Shown here piece by piece: positions 27,996 to 39,113 of a stretch of 64,000 bases of DNA. The notes below the pieces were generated by a model, which saw only the letters and a list, made by a program, of their open reading frames with translations, searched no databases and had not been told where the DNA came from. The position numbers and the translations under genes were made by a program. This DNA is from Chloroflexota bacterium (GTDB lineage: Bacteria; Chloroflexota; Limnocylindria; Limnocylindrales; CSP1-4). The stretch lies in contig JAJYJO010000003.1 of assembly GCA_021789435.1 (NCBI GenBank), positions 1-64,000 on the forward strand. Direction: 5' to 3'. Numbering within the stretch: position 1 is the first letter of the stretch; the number at the start of each line of letters is the position of its first letter.

Positions 27996-28595
27996 CTACT
28001 CCGCCGGGCGGCGGATCAGCCGGCCCCGGCGCGAGATCGCCCGCGTCGCCAGCGCCGCGACACCCATCGCGATCAGGGCGCGCTCGGCCGGCGGCAGCGG
28101 CCGGACCGCGGAGAGGAACTGGTCGGCCCGGGAACGGTCGACCACGCGCAGCAGGGCGCGGCCGCGCTGGGTGAGGCGCAGGGCCCTCGCCCGGCGGTCT
28201 TCCGCCTCCGGCCGGCGCTCCACCAGGCGGCGCCGGACGAGCCCTTCGACCAGCCGCGACGTCGCCGAGGGCGAGCGCCCCAGGGCGTCGGCGAGGTCCG
28301 TGACGGTCGTCGTCCCGGCGTCAGCGAGCACGTAGAGCGCCGCCAGCTGCGTGAAGCCGAGCTTGAGCCGTCCGAGCTGCGAAGCGAAGCCGATCACCAG
28401 TTCGCGCCAGAGGGCGCGGCCCATCGCCACCCTCTCCGAGAGCTGGCGGGGGTTCTGCGTCCGGATGCCGGCCGCCACGACCGGCGCCGACAGGTCGGCC
28501 TCGAACATGCGGGCGATGGCGCGCCGTGGCGCCGCCGGCCGGGCCGGGCGGAGCGGGACGGTCGGCCGACGGCGGGCGGTTTGATCCTCGGACAT
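27996..28595 (-). CDS. MarR-family transcriptional regulator
   Basis: 199 residues with a winged helix: LKLGFTQLAALYVLADAG, then TTTVTDLADALGRSPSATSRLVEGL as the recognition helix and RRLVERRPEAEDRRARALRLT as the wing, the MarR signature DxRxxxLxLT. An N-terminal extension of about 50 Arg/Pro/Ala residues precedes it. Divergent from fabD, so a role in controlling the fatty acid synthesis genes, as FabT does in streptococci, is plausible but only inferred. The promoter predicts a transcript starting at or within a nucleotide of the ATG. Confidence 0.85.
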   Translation of the reverse strand: MSEDQTARRRPTVPLRPARPAAPRRAIARMFEADLSAPVVAAGIRTQNPRQLSERVAMGRALWRELVIGFASQLGRLKLGFTQLAALYVLADAGTTTVTDLADALGRSPSATSRLVEGLVRRRLVERRPEAEDRRARALRLTQRGRALLRVVDRSRADQFLSAVRPLPPAERALIAMGVAALATRAISRRGRLIRRPAE

Positions 28596-28602
28596 CGGAT
28601 CC

Positions 28603-28632
28603 AGCGTAGCCCGCGTGCGCGGTTCGGTGCAA
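28603..28632 (-). promoter_or_regulatory. Promoter of the MarR gene (leaderless arrangement)
   Basis: Minus strand TTGCAC (28627-28632), 18-nt spacer, TACGCT (28603-28608), then 7 nt to the ATG at 28595. Transcription would start at the start codon itself, so the mRNA would be leaderless; no Shine-Dalgarno sequence is present, which agrees. Confidence 0.6.
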
Positions 28633-28640
28633 GTCTGCAC
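28627..28640. promoter_or_regulatory. Candidate operator GTGCA-AGTC-TGCAC
   Basis: Perfect 5-bp inverted repeat with a 4-bp centre that overlaps the -35 box of the MarR promoter in the MarR/fabD intergenic region. Position and symmetry suit autoregulation by the MarR protein. Not confirmed by a second copy. Confidence 0.4.
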
Positions 28641-28734
28641 GCATCCCACGAGTGGCAGGCCGGCCGGGCGATAGGCTGGGCTATGCCCGGCGGAGGCACC
28701 CGCTTCTCCCCGGCGGATCGAGCGCAGGAGGGAC

Positions 28735-29727
28735 ATGGGCCGGATCGCCTTCATCTTCCCCGGCCAGGGCTCACAGGCCGTCGGCATGGCTGCCGCGGTC
28801 GCTGCCGCCTCACCGGTCGCGGCGGCCGTCTTCGCCGAGGCCGACAGGGCGCTCGGCGAACCGCTCAGCCGGCTCGCCTGGGAAGGGCCGGCGGACGAGC
28901 TCGACCGCACGGAGAACGCCCAGCCGGCCCTGGTCGCGGCGTCCATCGCCATCCTCGCCGCCCTGCGGGAACGCTGGGCGGCCGAAGGACTGCCCGAGCC
29001 GGAACCGGCCTTCGCGGCCGGCCATTCGATGGGCCAGTACTCCGCCCTCGTGGCGGCCGGCTCGCTCGACCTGGCCGACGCCGTGCGGCTGGTCCGTGAG
29101 CGCGGGCGACGGATGCAGGCCTCCGGCGGACTTCGGCCGGGGGGAATGGCGGCCATCCTGGGCCTCGACGAGGCACGGCTCCCCGAACTCGTCGAGCGTG
29201 CCTCCGCCCACGGCGTCTTCGCGGTCGCCAACCGCAACGCCCCCGGCCAGATCGTGGTCAGCGGCGAGCGGCCGGCCATCGAGGCGGCCCGGGAGATCGG
29301 CCGCGAGCTGGGGGCGCGCCGCGTCGTCGTCCTGCCGGTCTCGGTCGCGGCCCACTCGGCGCTGATGGCGGAGGCGGCCGACGGGATGGCCCACGTCCTG
29401 GACCGGGTGCCCTTCGCCGATCCGCACCCGCCGCTGCTCGCCAACGCCGACGCGCGACCCCTGGCCGACGCGGCCGCCGCCCGGGCCGAGCTCGTCGAGC
29501 ACCTGACCCGCGGCGTCGACTGGGTGGCGGTCGTGCAGCGGATGACCGATGAAGGTGTCGACACCTTCATCGAGATCGGACCGGGCAAGGTCCTGGCCGG
29601 CCTCGTCAAGCGGATCGCCCCGGCCGCCACGGTCCTGGCGACCGACGACCCGAGCGCCGAGGGCGGGCTCGCCCTGCCCGACCTGCGCCCCCGCGTTCTC
29701 GTCACCCATCCATCCAGGCCCGACTGA
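28735..29727 (+). CDS. fabD: Malonyl-CoA:ACP transacylase
   Basis: Loads malonyl groups on acyl carrier protein for fatty acid synthesis. N-terminal IAFIFPGQGSQAVGM, nucleophile Ser98 in GHSMGQYSALVAAG (96-109), and a conserved C-terminal active-site region ending at FIEIGPGKVLAGLVKRI. 330 residues, slightly longer than E. coli FabD. ATG preceded by AGGAGGGAC. First gene of fabD-fabF-fabF on the plus strand. Confidence 0.95.
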   Translation: MGRIAFIFPGQGSQAVGMAAAVAAASPVAAAVFAEADRALGEPLSRLAWEGPADELDRTENAQPALVAASIAILAALRERWAAEGLPEPEPAFAAGHSMGQYSALVAAGSLDLADAVRLVRERGRRMQASGGLRPGGMAAILGLDEARLPELVERASAHGVFAVANRNAPGQIVVSGERPAIEAAREIGRELGARRVVVLPVSVAAHSALMAEAADGMAHVLDRVPFADPHPPLLANADARPLADAAAARAELVEHLTRGVDWVAVVQRMTDEGVDTFIEIGPGKVLAGLVKRIAPAATVLATDDPSAEGGLALPDLRPRVLVTHPSRPD

Positions 29728-29774
29728 ACCGGCCCTGCCCGGAATCCCACTGCCGTCCCAGGAGAACCGAACCC

Positions 29775-31037
29775 GTGCGAACCCCCGACTACAACCGCCG
29801 CGTCGTCGTCACCGGCATGGGCGTCATCAGCCCCGTCGGCAACGACATCGAGACCGCCTGGGACAACCTGGTCAACGGGCGGTCCGGGCTCGGCGAGCTG
29901 ACCCGCTTCGACGCCTCCGCCTACCAGCACCACTTCGCGGGGGAAGTCCACGACTTCGACGCCGCAACGTGGATGAACCCCAAGGACGCCCGCCGCAGCG
30001 ACATCAGCGTCCACTACGGCGTCGCCGCGGCGAAGCAGGCGCTGGCCGACTCCGGATTCGAGATCACCGACGAGAACCGCTACGACGCCGGGGTGGTCTT
30101 CGGCTGCGGCGGCGGCGGCCAGCAGCTCTTCATCCAGAACCTCAACGCATGGCACGAGCGCGGCATCAAGGGGGTCAGCCCCTTCTTCATCGCCAACGGC
30201 CTGGTGGACTCGCCGTCGGGACAGATCGCCATCGAGACGGGCGCCAAGGGCCACAACTGCGCGGTCGTGACCGCCTGTTCGACCGGGACCCACAACATCG
30301 CGGAGGCGGCCGAGGCGATCCGGCGCGGCGACTGCACGATGGTCATCTCCGGTTCCACCGAGGCACCGCTCTTCGAGCTGGTCCACATCGGGTTCACCAA
30401 CATGCGGGGCCTCGGGGCACCCCGCCCCGGCTTCCCGGTCCCGGACGTCTGCCGCCCCTTCGACCGGACGCGCGACGGCTTCGTCCTGGGTGAGGGTGCC
30501 GCGTCGCTGATCCTGGAGGACCTTGAGCTCGCCAAGGCCCGCGGCGCCCGGATCTACGCCGAGGTCGTGGGCTACGGCTCGGCCGCGGACGGGTTCGACA
30601 TGATCGCCCCGGCGGAGGGCGGCGAGGGCTCGGCGCGGGCCATGAAGATGGCCCTGGAGCGCCGCGGGGTGCCGGCCGACGAGATCGACGTGATCAATCC
30701 CCACGGGACCTCGACGCCGCTCGGCGACAAGCGCGAGGCGGAGGCGATCTGGAGCGTCTTCGGCGACCGGACGAAGGAGATCGCCATCTCGGCCACGAAG
30801 TCGATGACCGGCCACATGATGGGCGCGGCCGGCGCCTTCGAGGCCTTCGCCTCGGTCATGTCGATCCACCATGGCTGCATCCCGCCGACGCTCAACTACC
30901 TGGAGCCGGACCCGGAGTGCGATCTGTGGGTCGTCCGTGAGCCGATCGCCAAGCGGGTCCGCTACGCGCTCTCCAACAACATCGGCCTGGGCGGCCACAA
31001 TGGGGCGATCATCTTCCGCCGCTACGACGGCGACTGA
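29775..31037 (+). CDS. fabF: Beta-ketoacyl-ACP synthase II
   Basis: Condensing enzyme for chain elongation. N-terminus RRVVVTGMGVISPVGNDI. Catalytic triad Cys168 (VVTACSTGTHNIAEA), His310 (NPHGTSTPLGD) and His347 (MTGHMMGAAGAFEA), with the supporting Lys342. 420 residues. GTG start with AGGAG upstream. Unlike the textbook cluster there is no acpP or fabG beside it. A second, divergent FabF copy follows 165 nt later. Confidence 0.94.
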   Translation: MRTPDYNRRVVVTGMGVISPVGNDIETAWDNLVNGRSGLGELTRFDASAYQHHFAGEVHDFDAATWMNPKDARRSDISVHYGVAAAKQALADSGFEITDENRYDAGVVFGCGGGGQQLFIQNLNAWHERGIKGVSPFFIANGLVDSPSGQIAIETGAKGHNCAVVTACSTGTHNIAEAAEAIRRGDCTMVISGSTEAPLFELVHIGFTNMRGLGAPRPGFPVPDVCRPFDRTRDGFVLGEGAASLILEDLELAKARGARIYAEVVGYGSAADGFDMIAPAEGGEGSARAMKMALERRGVPADEIDVINPHGTSTPLGDKREAEAIWSVFGDRTKEIAISATKSMTGHMMGAAGAFEAFASVMSIHHGCIPPTLNYLEPDPECDLWVVREPIAKRVRYALSNNIGLGGHNGAIIFRRYDGD

Positions 31038-31110
31038 GCGACCGGCCGCGTCCCGACGGAACCCGGGGGGAGCGCGCCTCCGCCACACGTCCCCACCGGT
31101 TCCCGGCCGC

Positions 31111-31116
31111 TACAAT
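31111..31116 (+). promoter_or_regulatory. Possible -10 element before the second fabF
   Basis: TACAAT in the 165-nt gap between the two fabF genes, about 87 nt before the second start codon. No convincing -35 hexamer is spaced correctly, so this is tentative. Confidence 0.3.
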
Positions 31117-31202
31117 CGCCCGAGAGCGAAGCGCAGGCCCGGACCGTCACCCCCGACGGCCGGCCGCCCTCACCCGGAACCCTGTCCGTCGAGGAGACGC
31201 CC

Positions 31203-32471
31203 GTGCCCGAACAGGACCTCAGCCGGCGCGCCGTCGTGACCGGCCTGGGCGCCGTCACGCCCATCGGCAACAGCGCCCCGGCATACTGGCGGAACCTGCT
31301 GGCCGGCGTCTCGGGGGCGGGGCCCATCACCCACTTCGACCCGTCGACGTTCGACGTCCGGATCGCCTGCGAGGTCAAGGACTTCGATCCCACGCTGACC
31401 ATGGATCGCAAGATGGCCCGCCGGATGAGCCGTTTCATCCACTTCGCCATGGCTGCGGCGACCGAGGCCGTCGCCGATTCCGGGCTGGACTTCGCGAGCT
31501 GGAGCCCCGAGCGGCGGGACCGCGTCGCGGTCGTCATGAACACCGGCGGCGGCGGCCTCGAGCAGGTGATCGACGGCGACGAGACCCTCCGGACCAAGGG
31601 TCCCGGCCAGGTCTCGCCCTTCGCCATCCCGGCCCTCTCGGGCTCGATGGGCGCGGCGCAGATCTCGATGAAGTACGGCCTGACCGGGCCCGTCATCACC
31701 CAGGTCGCCGCCTGCGCGAGCAGCGTCATCGCGTTCCTGGACGCGCTCCGCATGATCCAGCGGGGCGAGATCGACGTGGCCGTCGCGGGCGGCTCCGAGG
31801 CGGCCCTGCTGCCGATCGCTTTCGCCGCCCTCGGCAACATGGGCGCCCTCTCCAAGCGCAACCGCGACCCGGAGCACGCCTCCCGGCCGTTCGACCGCGA
31901 CCGGGACGGTTTCGTCTTCGGCGAGGGTGCGGCCTGCCTGGTGGTCGAATCGGCCGAGCACGCCCTGGCCCGCGGGGCGACGATTCAGGCCGAGCTGCTG
32001 GGCGCGGCGCTCACGGCCGATGCCTTCCACATCTCCGCCCCCGAGCCGACCGGTCGCGGCGCTGCGATGGCCATGACCAATGCTCTGCGCGATGCCGCCG
32101 TGGCCCCCGACGAGGTCGACTACACGGTGGCCCACGGCACCTCGACGCCGCTCAACGACGTGACCGAGACGCGGGCCATCAAGACGGCGTTCGGCGATCA
32201 CGCCCGGCGCATGGCGATCAGCTCACCCAAGTCGATGGTCGGGCATCTCCTGGGAGCCGCCGGTGCCGTCAGCGCCATCGCCGCCGTCGGGGCCATCCGC
32301 GACGGCTGGATCCCGCCGACCATCAACCTGGACAACCCCGACCTGCCGGAGTGCGATCTCGACTACGTGCCCAAGGTCAAGCGTCGGGCAAGGGTGGAGA
32401 CGGCCATCGTCAACGGCTTCGGGTTCGGCGGCCAGAACGCGGTGGCGGTCTTCCGCCGCTTCGCGCCCTAG
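31203..32471 (+). CDS. Second beta-ketoacyl-ACP synthase (FabF-like)
   Basis: 422-residue condensing enzyme paralogous to the preceding gene. Triad Cys171 (VAACASSVIAFLDALR), His311 (VAHGTSTPLND) and His348 (PKSMVGHLLGAAGAV). The residues after the active Cys are ASS where most FabF proteins have STG or ATG, and the two copies differ widely, so specificities probably differ (for example chain length or branched primer handling). GTG start. The stop shares the palindrome CTAG with the convergent thioesterase gene. Confidence 0.9.
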   Translation: MPEQDLSRRAVVTGLGAVTPIGNSAPAYWRNLLAGVSGAGPITHFDPSTFDVRIACEVKDFDPTLTMDRKMARRMSRFIHFAMAAATEAVADSGLDFASWSPERRDRVAVVMNTGGGGLEQVIDGDETLRTKGPGQVSPFAIPALSGSMGAAQISMKYGLTGPVITQVAACASSVIAFLDALRMIQRGEIDVAVAGGSEAALLPIAFAALGNMGALSKRNRDPEHASRPFDRDRDGFVFGEGAACLVVESAEHALARGATIQAELLGAALTADAFHISAPEPTGRGAAMAMTNALRDAAVAPDEVDYTVAHGTSTPLNDVTETRAIKTAFGDHARRMAISSPKSMVGHLLGAAGAVSAIAAVGAIRDGWIPPTINLDNPDLPECDLDYVPKVKRRARVETAIVNGFGFGGQNAVAVFRRFAP

Positions 32472-33031
32472 CCCGGGGACGGTCGCAGCGGGCGTCCCTC
32501 GAAGGCCTCGAGCGAGCGGACCAGCTCGGGCGGCAGGGACCGGACCTCGCCCCGCTCGTAGTCGTAGCCCACGAGGACCGAGTCGGCCACAGCCACGAGG
32601 CGAGCGGGGCCGAGCGGGCTGGCGGGAGCCGTGATCCGCTGCTCCAGCCGGAAGCTCGCCCGCCCGATCTCCACCGCCCGCGTCTCGACCGTCAGCGTCT
32701 CGCCGAAGAACGCCGGCGAACGGTAGGTGACCCGGGCCTCGGCCAGGATGAAGCGCCAGTCGCCGGCTGCCTCCTCGGCGAGGTGGCCTTCCGGCCCGTG
32801 GCCGGCCTCCTGCATCGTCAGGCCGCTCAGCATGCTGCGCCCCGTCACGACCTCGTAGTAGGCGGCCCGGGCCGCTTCGCAGTAGGTCAGGTAGACGGCG
32901 TTGTTGACGTGACCCATGGCGTCCGTGTCGGCGAACCGGACCTCGATCGGGCGCCGGAAGCGGAACGGGCCGGACAGGTCGCGCGGGTCGGGCGGGACAT
33001 CGACCCGTGCGGGAACCGGTCCGGGCGCCAT
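32468..33031 (-). CDS. Hotdog-fold acyl-CoA/acyl-ACP thioesterase (4HBT family)
   Basis: 187 residues with the 4HBT active-site signature RFADTDAMGHVNNAVYLTYCE; the Asp of DTDAMGHVNN is the catalytic carboxylate. Hydrophobic core strands such as RVTYRSPAFFGETLTVET follow. Probably releases acyl chains from CoA or ACP, fitting its place next to fabD-fabF-fabF. Transcribed convergently to the second fabF, sharing CTAG as both stop codons. Confidence 0.87.
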   Translation of the reverse strand: MAPGPVPARVDVPPDPRDLSGPFRFRRPIEVRFADTDAMGHVNNAVYLTYCEAARAAYYEVVTGRSMLSGLTMQEAGHGPEGHLAEEAAGDWRFILAEARVTYRSPAFFGETLTVETRAVEIGRASFRLEQRITAPASPLGPARLVAVADSVLVGYDYERGEVRSLPPELVRSLEAFEGRPLRPSPG

Positions 33032-33057
33032 GAGTCGAGAGTGTAGGATGCTGGGCG

Positions 33058-33561
33058 ATGGGTCGCTTCCGCATCATCCCGCCCTGGCTGCGCCGCGGCC
33101 TCGAGGCGGGGCTCCTGACCGCCGCCTTGGGGGCCGGGACGCTGCTCGGCCTCGAGCTCAGCGGGATCATCCCCAGCCACCCCGCCGCGCCGTCGGGGGC
33201 CACCGGCCCCCTGGCGCTCGCGCTGCCCGTGCTGGCGGTCGGCGTGCTCGCCGTCGCCTACCCGGTGGCCCTGGCGGCCACCCGCAGCGACGCGGTCTTC
33301 GGCGCAGTCGCGTCCGTCCTGATCTCCGCCGACCTCGTGACGCTGGCCGCGACCAGCCGCCTCACGCTCTCCGCCCTGGACCGCGACGTGGCCGTCGGGG
33401 CCCTGGCCGCCGTCCTCGCCGGCGGGCCGGCGGTGGTCGGCCTGGTCGCCGGCCAGCTGACTCCGCTCGGCTTCGGCCGCCAGGCCGGCTTCCGGACGAC
33501 GGTCGCCGCGACCGCCGCCGCGCTCCTGGTCCTCGTCGCCGCGAGCCGCCTCTTCGCCTGA
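33058..33561 (+). CDS. Hypothetical membrane protein (about five helices)
   Basis: 167 residues with hydrophobic segments at about 18-36, 50-75, 80-104, 120-142 and 146-166, separated by short loops. No motif recognised. A TAGGAT hexamer (33044-33049) lies 8 nt before the ATG, so the transcript could be leaderless. Divergent from the thioesterase gene with 26 nt between start codons. Coding status is supported by the consistent hydrophobic pattern; function unknown. Confidence 0.65.
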   Translation: MGRFRIIPPWLRRGLEAGLLTAALGAGTLLGLELSGIIPSHPAAPSGATGPLALALPVLAVGVLAVAYPVALAATRSDAVFGAVASVLISADLVTLAATSRLTLSALDRDVAVGALAAVLAGGPAVVGLVAGQLTPLGFGRQAGFRTTVAATAAALLVLVAASRLFA

Positions 33562-33738
33562 GCGCGCGGCCATCCCGGAGCGCGGCCCTGCCCATGCCGC
33601 CGGATCTCGGCGGGCGGAGGCTGTCGCGGTGCGGGCGCCGAACCGGTCCCGCGCAGGACGCAAACCCGCTCCAAGTATCCATCGTACAATGCCGTATTAT
33701 GAATCGAGCACGGCGTTCTCGGAGGAGCCATAGCCTGG

Positions 33739-34353
33739 GTGACTGGTGAACAGATCAGATCACTCAATAAGCGTCCCTACCGGCTCGGTCGGCGGGCCGA
33801 GCAGCAGTCGCAGACACGGGGCCGGATCGTGGCCGCGACGTGCGCGCTGTACATCGACATCGGTCCGGGCAGGACGACGGTCAGCGAGGTGGCGCGACGG
33901 GCGGGAGTCGAGCGCCTGACCGTCTACCGCCACTTCCCGGACGAGGCAGCCTTGACGAGCGCATGTCTGGCGGCCGCGCTCGCGGCGAACCCGCGGCCCG
34001 ATCCTGCAGCCTGGTCCACGCTCAGCACGCCCGCCGCCCGGCTGCGCACCGCACTGGGTCGCATCTACGTCCACTACGGCAGCGCCGGGGAGCTGCTGGC
34101 AGCGGTCGTCCACGACGCGCCGCAGGTGGCGGCCCTGGTCGGCCCGGCGGAGGAGCATCAGGCCTGGCTGCGGTCGGTCGCCGCAGGTCTCGCCGCGGCG
34201 TGGCCCGATCGCGTCCGCGATCGCCCGGCGGTCCGGGCGCTGCTGGCCCTCACGCTCGAGATCCAGACCTGGCGGACGCTGCGCGCCGCCGGCCTGACCG
34301 ACACCGGGGCGGCGGAGCTGATGGCGTCGGCCGTTCTCGCCGCCGCCGCCTGA
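33739..34353 (+). CDS. TetR-family transcriptional regulator
   Basis: 204 residues with the TetR DNA-binding domain: RGRIVAATCALYIDIGPGRTTVSEVARRAGVERLTVYRHF split across helices 1-4, with TVSEVARRAGVERLTVYRHF as the recognition part. The ligand domain is Ala-rich and unassignable. GTG start. The 177-nt upstream gap includes an AT-rich stretch (33675-33705) with TACAAT and TATTAT hexamers but no firm -35. Convergent with the copper ATPase gene; target unknown. Confidence 0.82.
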   Translation: MTGEQIRSLNKRPYRLGRRAEQQSQTRGRIVAATCALYIDIGPGRTTVSEVARRAGVERLTVYRHFPDEAALTSACLAAALAANPRPDPAAWSTLSTPAARLRTALGRIYVHYGSAGELLAAVVHDAPQVAALVGPAEEHQAWLRSVAAGLAAAWPDRVRDRPAVRALLALTLEIQTWRTLRAAGLTDTGAAELMASAVLAAAA

Positions 34354-34365
34354 GCAGGACCCGGC

Positions 34366-37111
<2,746 letters not shown>

Positions 37112-37113
<2 letters not shown>

Positions 37114-37128
37114 ACTCCCACCCAGTAT
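37112..37128. promoter_or_regulatory. Inverted repeat ATACT-CCCACCC-AGTAT at the copper ATPase start
   Basis: Perfect 5-bp arms around a 7-bp GC centre, spanning from the start codon into the TATACT -10-like hexamer (37124-37129, minus strand). A repressor bound here would block both transcription and initiation. The ATAC...GTAT with G/C-rich centre resembles CsoR-type copper operators in general form; no csoR gene is in the window. Confidence 0.5.
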
Positions 37129-37304
37129 AGTCGCCGTTGGCTGTGCGGGGAAGACGGCTTCACTCCCGGGGCGCCGTGCCCCAGCCCAGAACCGAACCGG
37201 GGCCCGACCGCGGTCCCTGCCGGGGAAGGACTTCGGCCATCTCCCCTGATCGAACGTTCGGCGCGCGCCCGCTTGGGGCGGTGCGTGCGAGAGAGCGGCC
37301 CCCG

Positions 37305-37553
37305 TCAGCGCTCGGCGGCAGGCCCCGAGAGCGACGGCCCAGGTCCGTGCGTCCGCGATCGGGGCAGGTCGCCGCCCGCTTCGGCCGTGGCCGAGCCACT
37401 GCGCGCGGCCACGACCGCCGCCAGCGCGATGAGAACCAGCCAGGCCAGCGCGAAGAGCAGGACGAGGCCCGCCGACGATCCCAGCAGACGGCCGATGAAG
37501 GGCACGTGCCAGAGCTCCAGGAAGGAGAACCAGGGATGGGTCACCGGGTGCAC
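37305..37553 (-). CDS. Small single-helix membrane protein
   Basis: 82 residues: a short Trp/Phe-rich head ([20 protein letters not shown]), one strong hydrophobic helix ([21 protein letters not shown]), then a polar Ser/Gly/Pro tail. The GTG at 37551-37553 is preceded by GAGGAG at 8-nt spacing. The frame stays open upstream but the head region is then low complexity. No family recognised. Lies between the copper ATPase and a divergent sigma factor gene. Confidence 0.55.
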   Translation of the reverse strand: MHPVTHPWFSFLELWHVPFIGRLLGSSAGLVLLFALAWLVLIALAAVVAARSGSATAEAGGDLPRSRTHGPGPSLSGPAAER

Positions 37554-37732
37554 GCGGGTCGCTCCTCGTCGGCGAGGCGGCCGCAGCCGGCCGACCGACG
37601 GGCCGGCGGCCTCCGCCTCAAGGAGAATCCCGCGACTCCATGGGAGCATCCTGAGAAGCGGCGACCCGGCGTCGACCGGGGCCGGCGCGGAGCGTCTGTT
37701 CACGCCCTCGAGGAGGGCGCGTCACACTGGGC

Positions 37733-38326
37733 ATGATGACGCTGTCGCCGGCCGTCCCGCGCCCGGACTCACCGCCGCACCCGGCTCCGGACCCGGGCAG
37801 GCTCCACCTGCCCCCGTTCGAGGCGGTCCTGGCCGCCCACCAGATCGAGATCTACCGCTACCTGCGCCGGCTGGCGCCCACGGCGGAAGAGGCGGCCGAC
37901 CTCCATCAGGAGACGTTCCTGCGGGCCTTCCGGGCGTACGGCCGGCTGACACCGGACGCGAACGTCCGCGCCTGGCTCTTCCGCATCGCGGGCAACCTGG
38001 CCCGCGATGCGCACCGACGGCGGCTGGCCAGGAGCCGCGGGGGGGCCGTTCGCAGCCTGGATGGTGCGACCGAGCTGCCCGGCGGTGCGGGGACCGATCC
38101 CGTGCAGGCGGCGGTCGACGGCGAGCGGTGGGCGGCGATCCGGGCCGGGCTGCTGGGGCTCACCTGGCGCCAGCGGACGGCCGTGGTCGGCCGGATCCTG
38201 GACGGCCTCGACTATGCGGAGCTCGCGGCAGTCCTCGACTGCAGCGAGCCGACGGCCCGGCAGCACGTGAGCCAGGGCCTGCGCCGCCTGCGGGCCAGCC
38301 TCGATGAGCCGGAGGATCCCCGATGA
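37733..38326 (+). CDS. ECF-type sigma factor
   Basis: 197 residues. Region 2 is readable as EIYRYLRRLAPTAEEAADLHQETFLRAF..., including the core-binding DLHQETFLRAF and ANVRAWLFRIAGNLARD. Region 4 is WRQRTAVVGRILDGLDYAELAAVL followed by CSEPTARQHVSQGLRRLR. Region 3 is absent, so it is a group 4 (ECF) factor. Starts with two adjacent Met codons; the first is used. Its TGA overlaps the ATG of an MGMT-type repair gene (ATGA), and no anti-sigma gene is adjacent, which is unusual for the class. Confidence 0.88.
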   Translation: MMTLSPAVPRPDSPPHPAPDPGRLHLPPFEAVLAAHQIEIYRYLRRLAPTAEEAADLHQETFLRAFRAYGRLTPDANVRAWLFRIAGNLARDAHRRRLARSRGGAVRSLDGATELPGGAGTDPVQAAVDGERWAAIRAGLLGLTWRQRTAVVGRILDGLDYAELAAVLDCSEPTARQHVSQGLRRLRASLDEPEDPR

Positions 38327-39072
38327 CACGATCGACGAAGGACCGTGCGATGGACGAGTTCAGCCGCGTGCTGCGGGCGGCCGATCCTCTGCCCGACGAC
38401 GCCACGCTGCGACCGGAGCTGGCTGCCGCCGTGGCGGCCACGGCCGAGGCTCTGCGGCGCCTCCCGCCGGCGGTCGGGCACGCAGGGCCCGGGCCCGGAG
38501 GGCCGGCCGCCGGCTTCATCAGGTACCCCGCGCCCTGGGGACTCCTCCACGTCGCAGCGAGCGACGAGGGCCTGGCGGCGATCGAGCTCCGGGCTACCAC
38601 CGAGGGCTTCGTGGAGACGGTCGCAGCACGGCTTCGCGGCGCGGTCGTCCCGGACCAGCCCGGCCTGCCGGACGCGTGGCGGGCCACGCTCGAGCGCGCG
38701 CGCCGCGAGCTCGATGAGTACTTCGCGGGTCGACGCACGGCATTCGACCTGCCGGTCGACCTGCGCGGCCTCTCCGCCTGGGACCGTCGGGTGCTGAGCG
38801 GTGCCGCGGGACTCGCCTACGGCCAGGTGACGAGCTACGGTCGACTGGCCCGCCGGATCGGCACACCCCGGGCGGCACGGGCGGTCGGCGGCGCCCTGGG
38901 CCGCAACCCGATCCCCATCGTCATCCCCTGCCACCGGATCGTGGCCGCGGACGGCAGCATCGGCGGATACGGGGGGAGCGGCCACGGCAGCCGGGCGGCG
39001 ATGCTGGACGTCAAGCGGAGGCTGCTCGCCATCGAGGGCGTCGGCCTGCCCGCCTCGGCGCTGGTCGGCTAG
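38323..39072 (+). CDS. ogt: Methylated-DNA-protein cysteine methyltransferase with extended N-terminus
   Basis: 249 residues. The C-terminal MGMT domain has the acceptor Cys203 in IPCHRIV, preceded by the helix-turn-helix region TSYGRLARRIGTPRAARAVGGALGRNP. It irreversibly accepts alkyl groups from O6-alkylguanine. Residues 1-60 are an extra helical head (EFSRVLRAADPLPDDATLRP...) resembling the start of a zinc-less anti-sigma or regulatory helix rather than normal Ogt. Translationally coupled to the ECF sigma gene (ATGA), suggesting an alkylation-response unit. Confidence 0.9.
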   Translation: MTRSTKDRAMDEFSRVLRAADPLPDDATLRPELAAAVAATAEALRRLPPAVGHAGPGPGGPAAGFIRYPAPWGLLHVAASDEGLAAIELRATTEGFVETVAARLRGAVVPDQPGLPDAWRATLERARRELDEYFAGRRTAFDLPVDLRGLSAWDRRVLSGAAGLAYGQVTSYGRLARRIGTPRAARAVGGALGRNPIPIVIPCHRIVAADGSIGGYGGSGHGSRAAMLDVKRRLLAIEGVGLPASALVG

Positions 39073-39113
39073 GTGACGCGGGCTCGCCCCGCGCGACCGG
39101 CCGATCCGCCTCC

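Noticed and set aside
33685-33700. TACAAT and TATTAT hexamers upstream of the TetR gene as a firm promoter
   Set aside because: Neither has a recognisable -35 at 16-18 nt, and the imperfect symmetry around them does not make a clear operator; left as a comment only.
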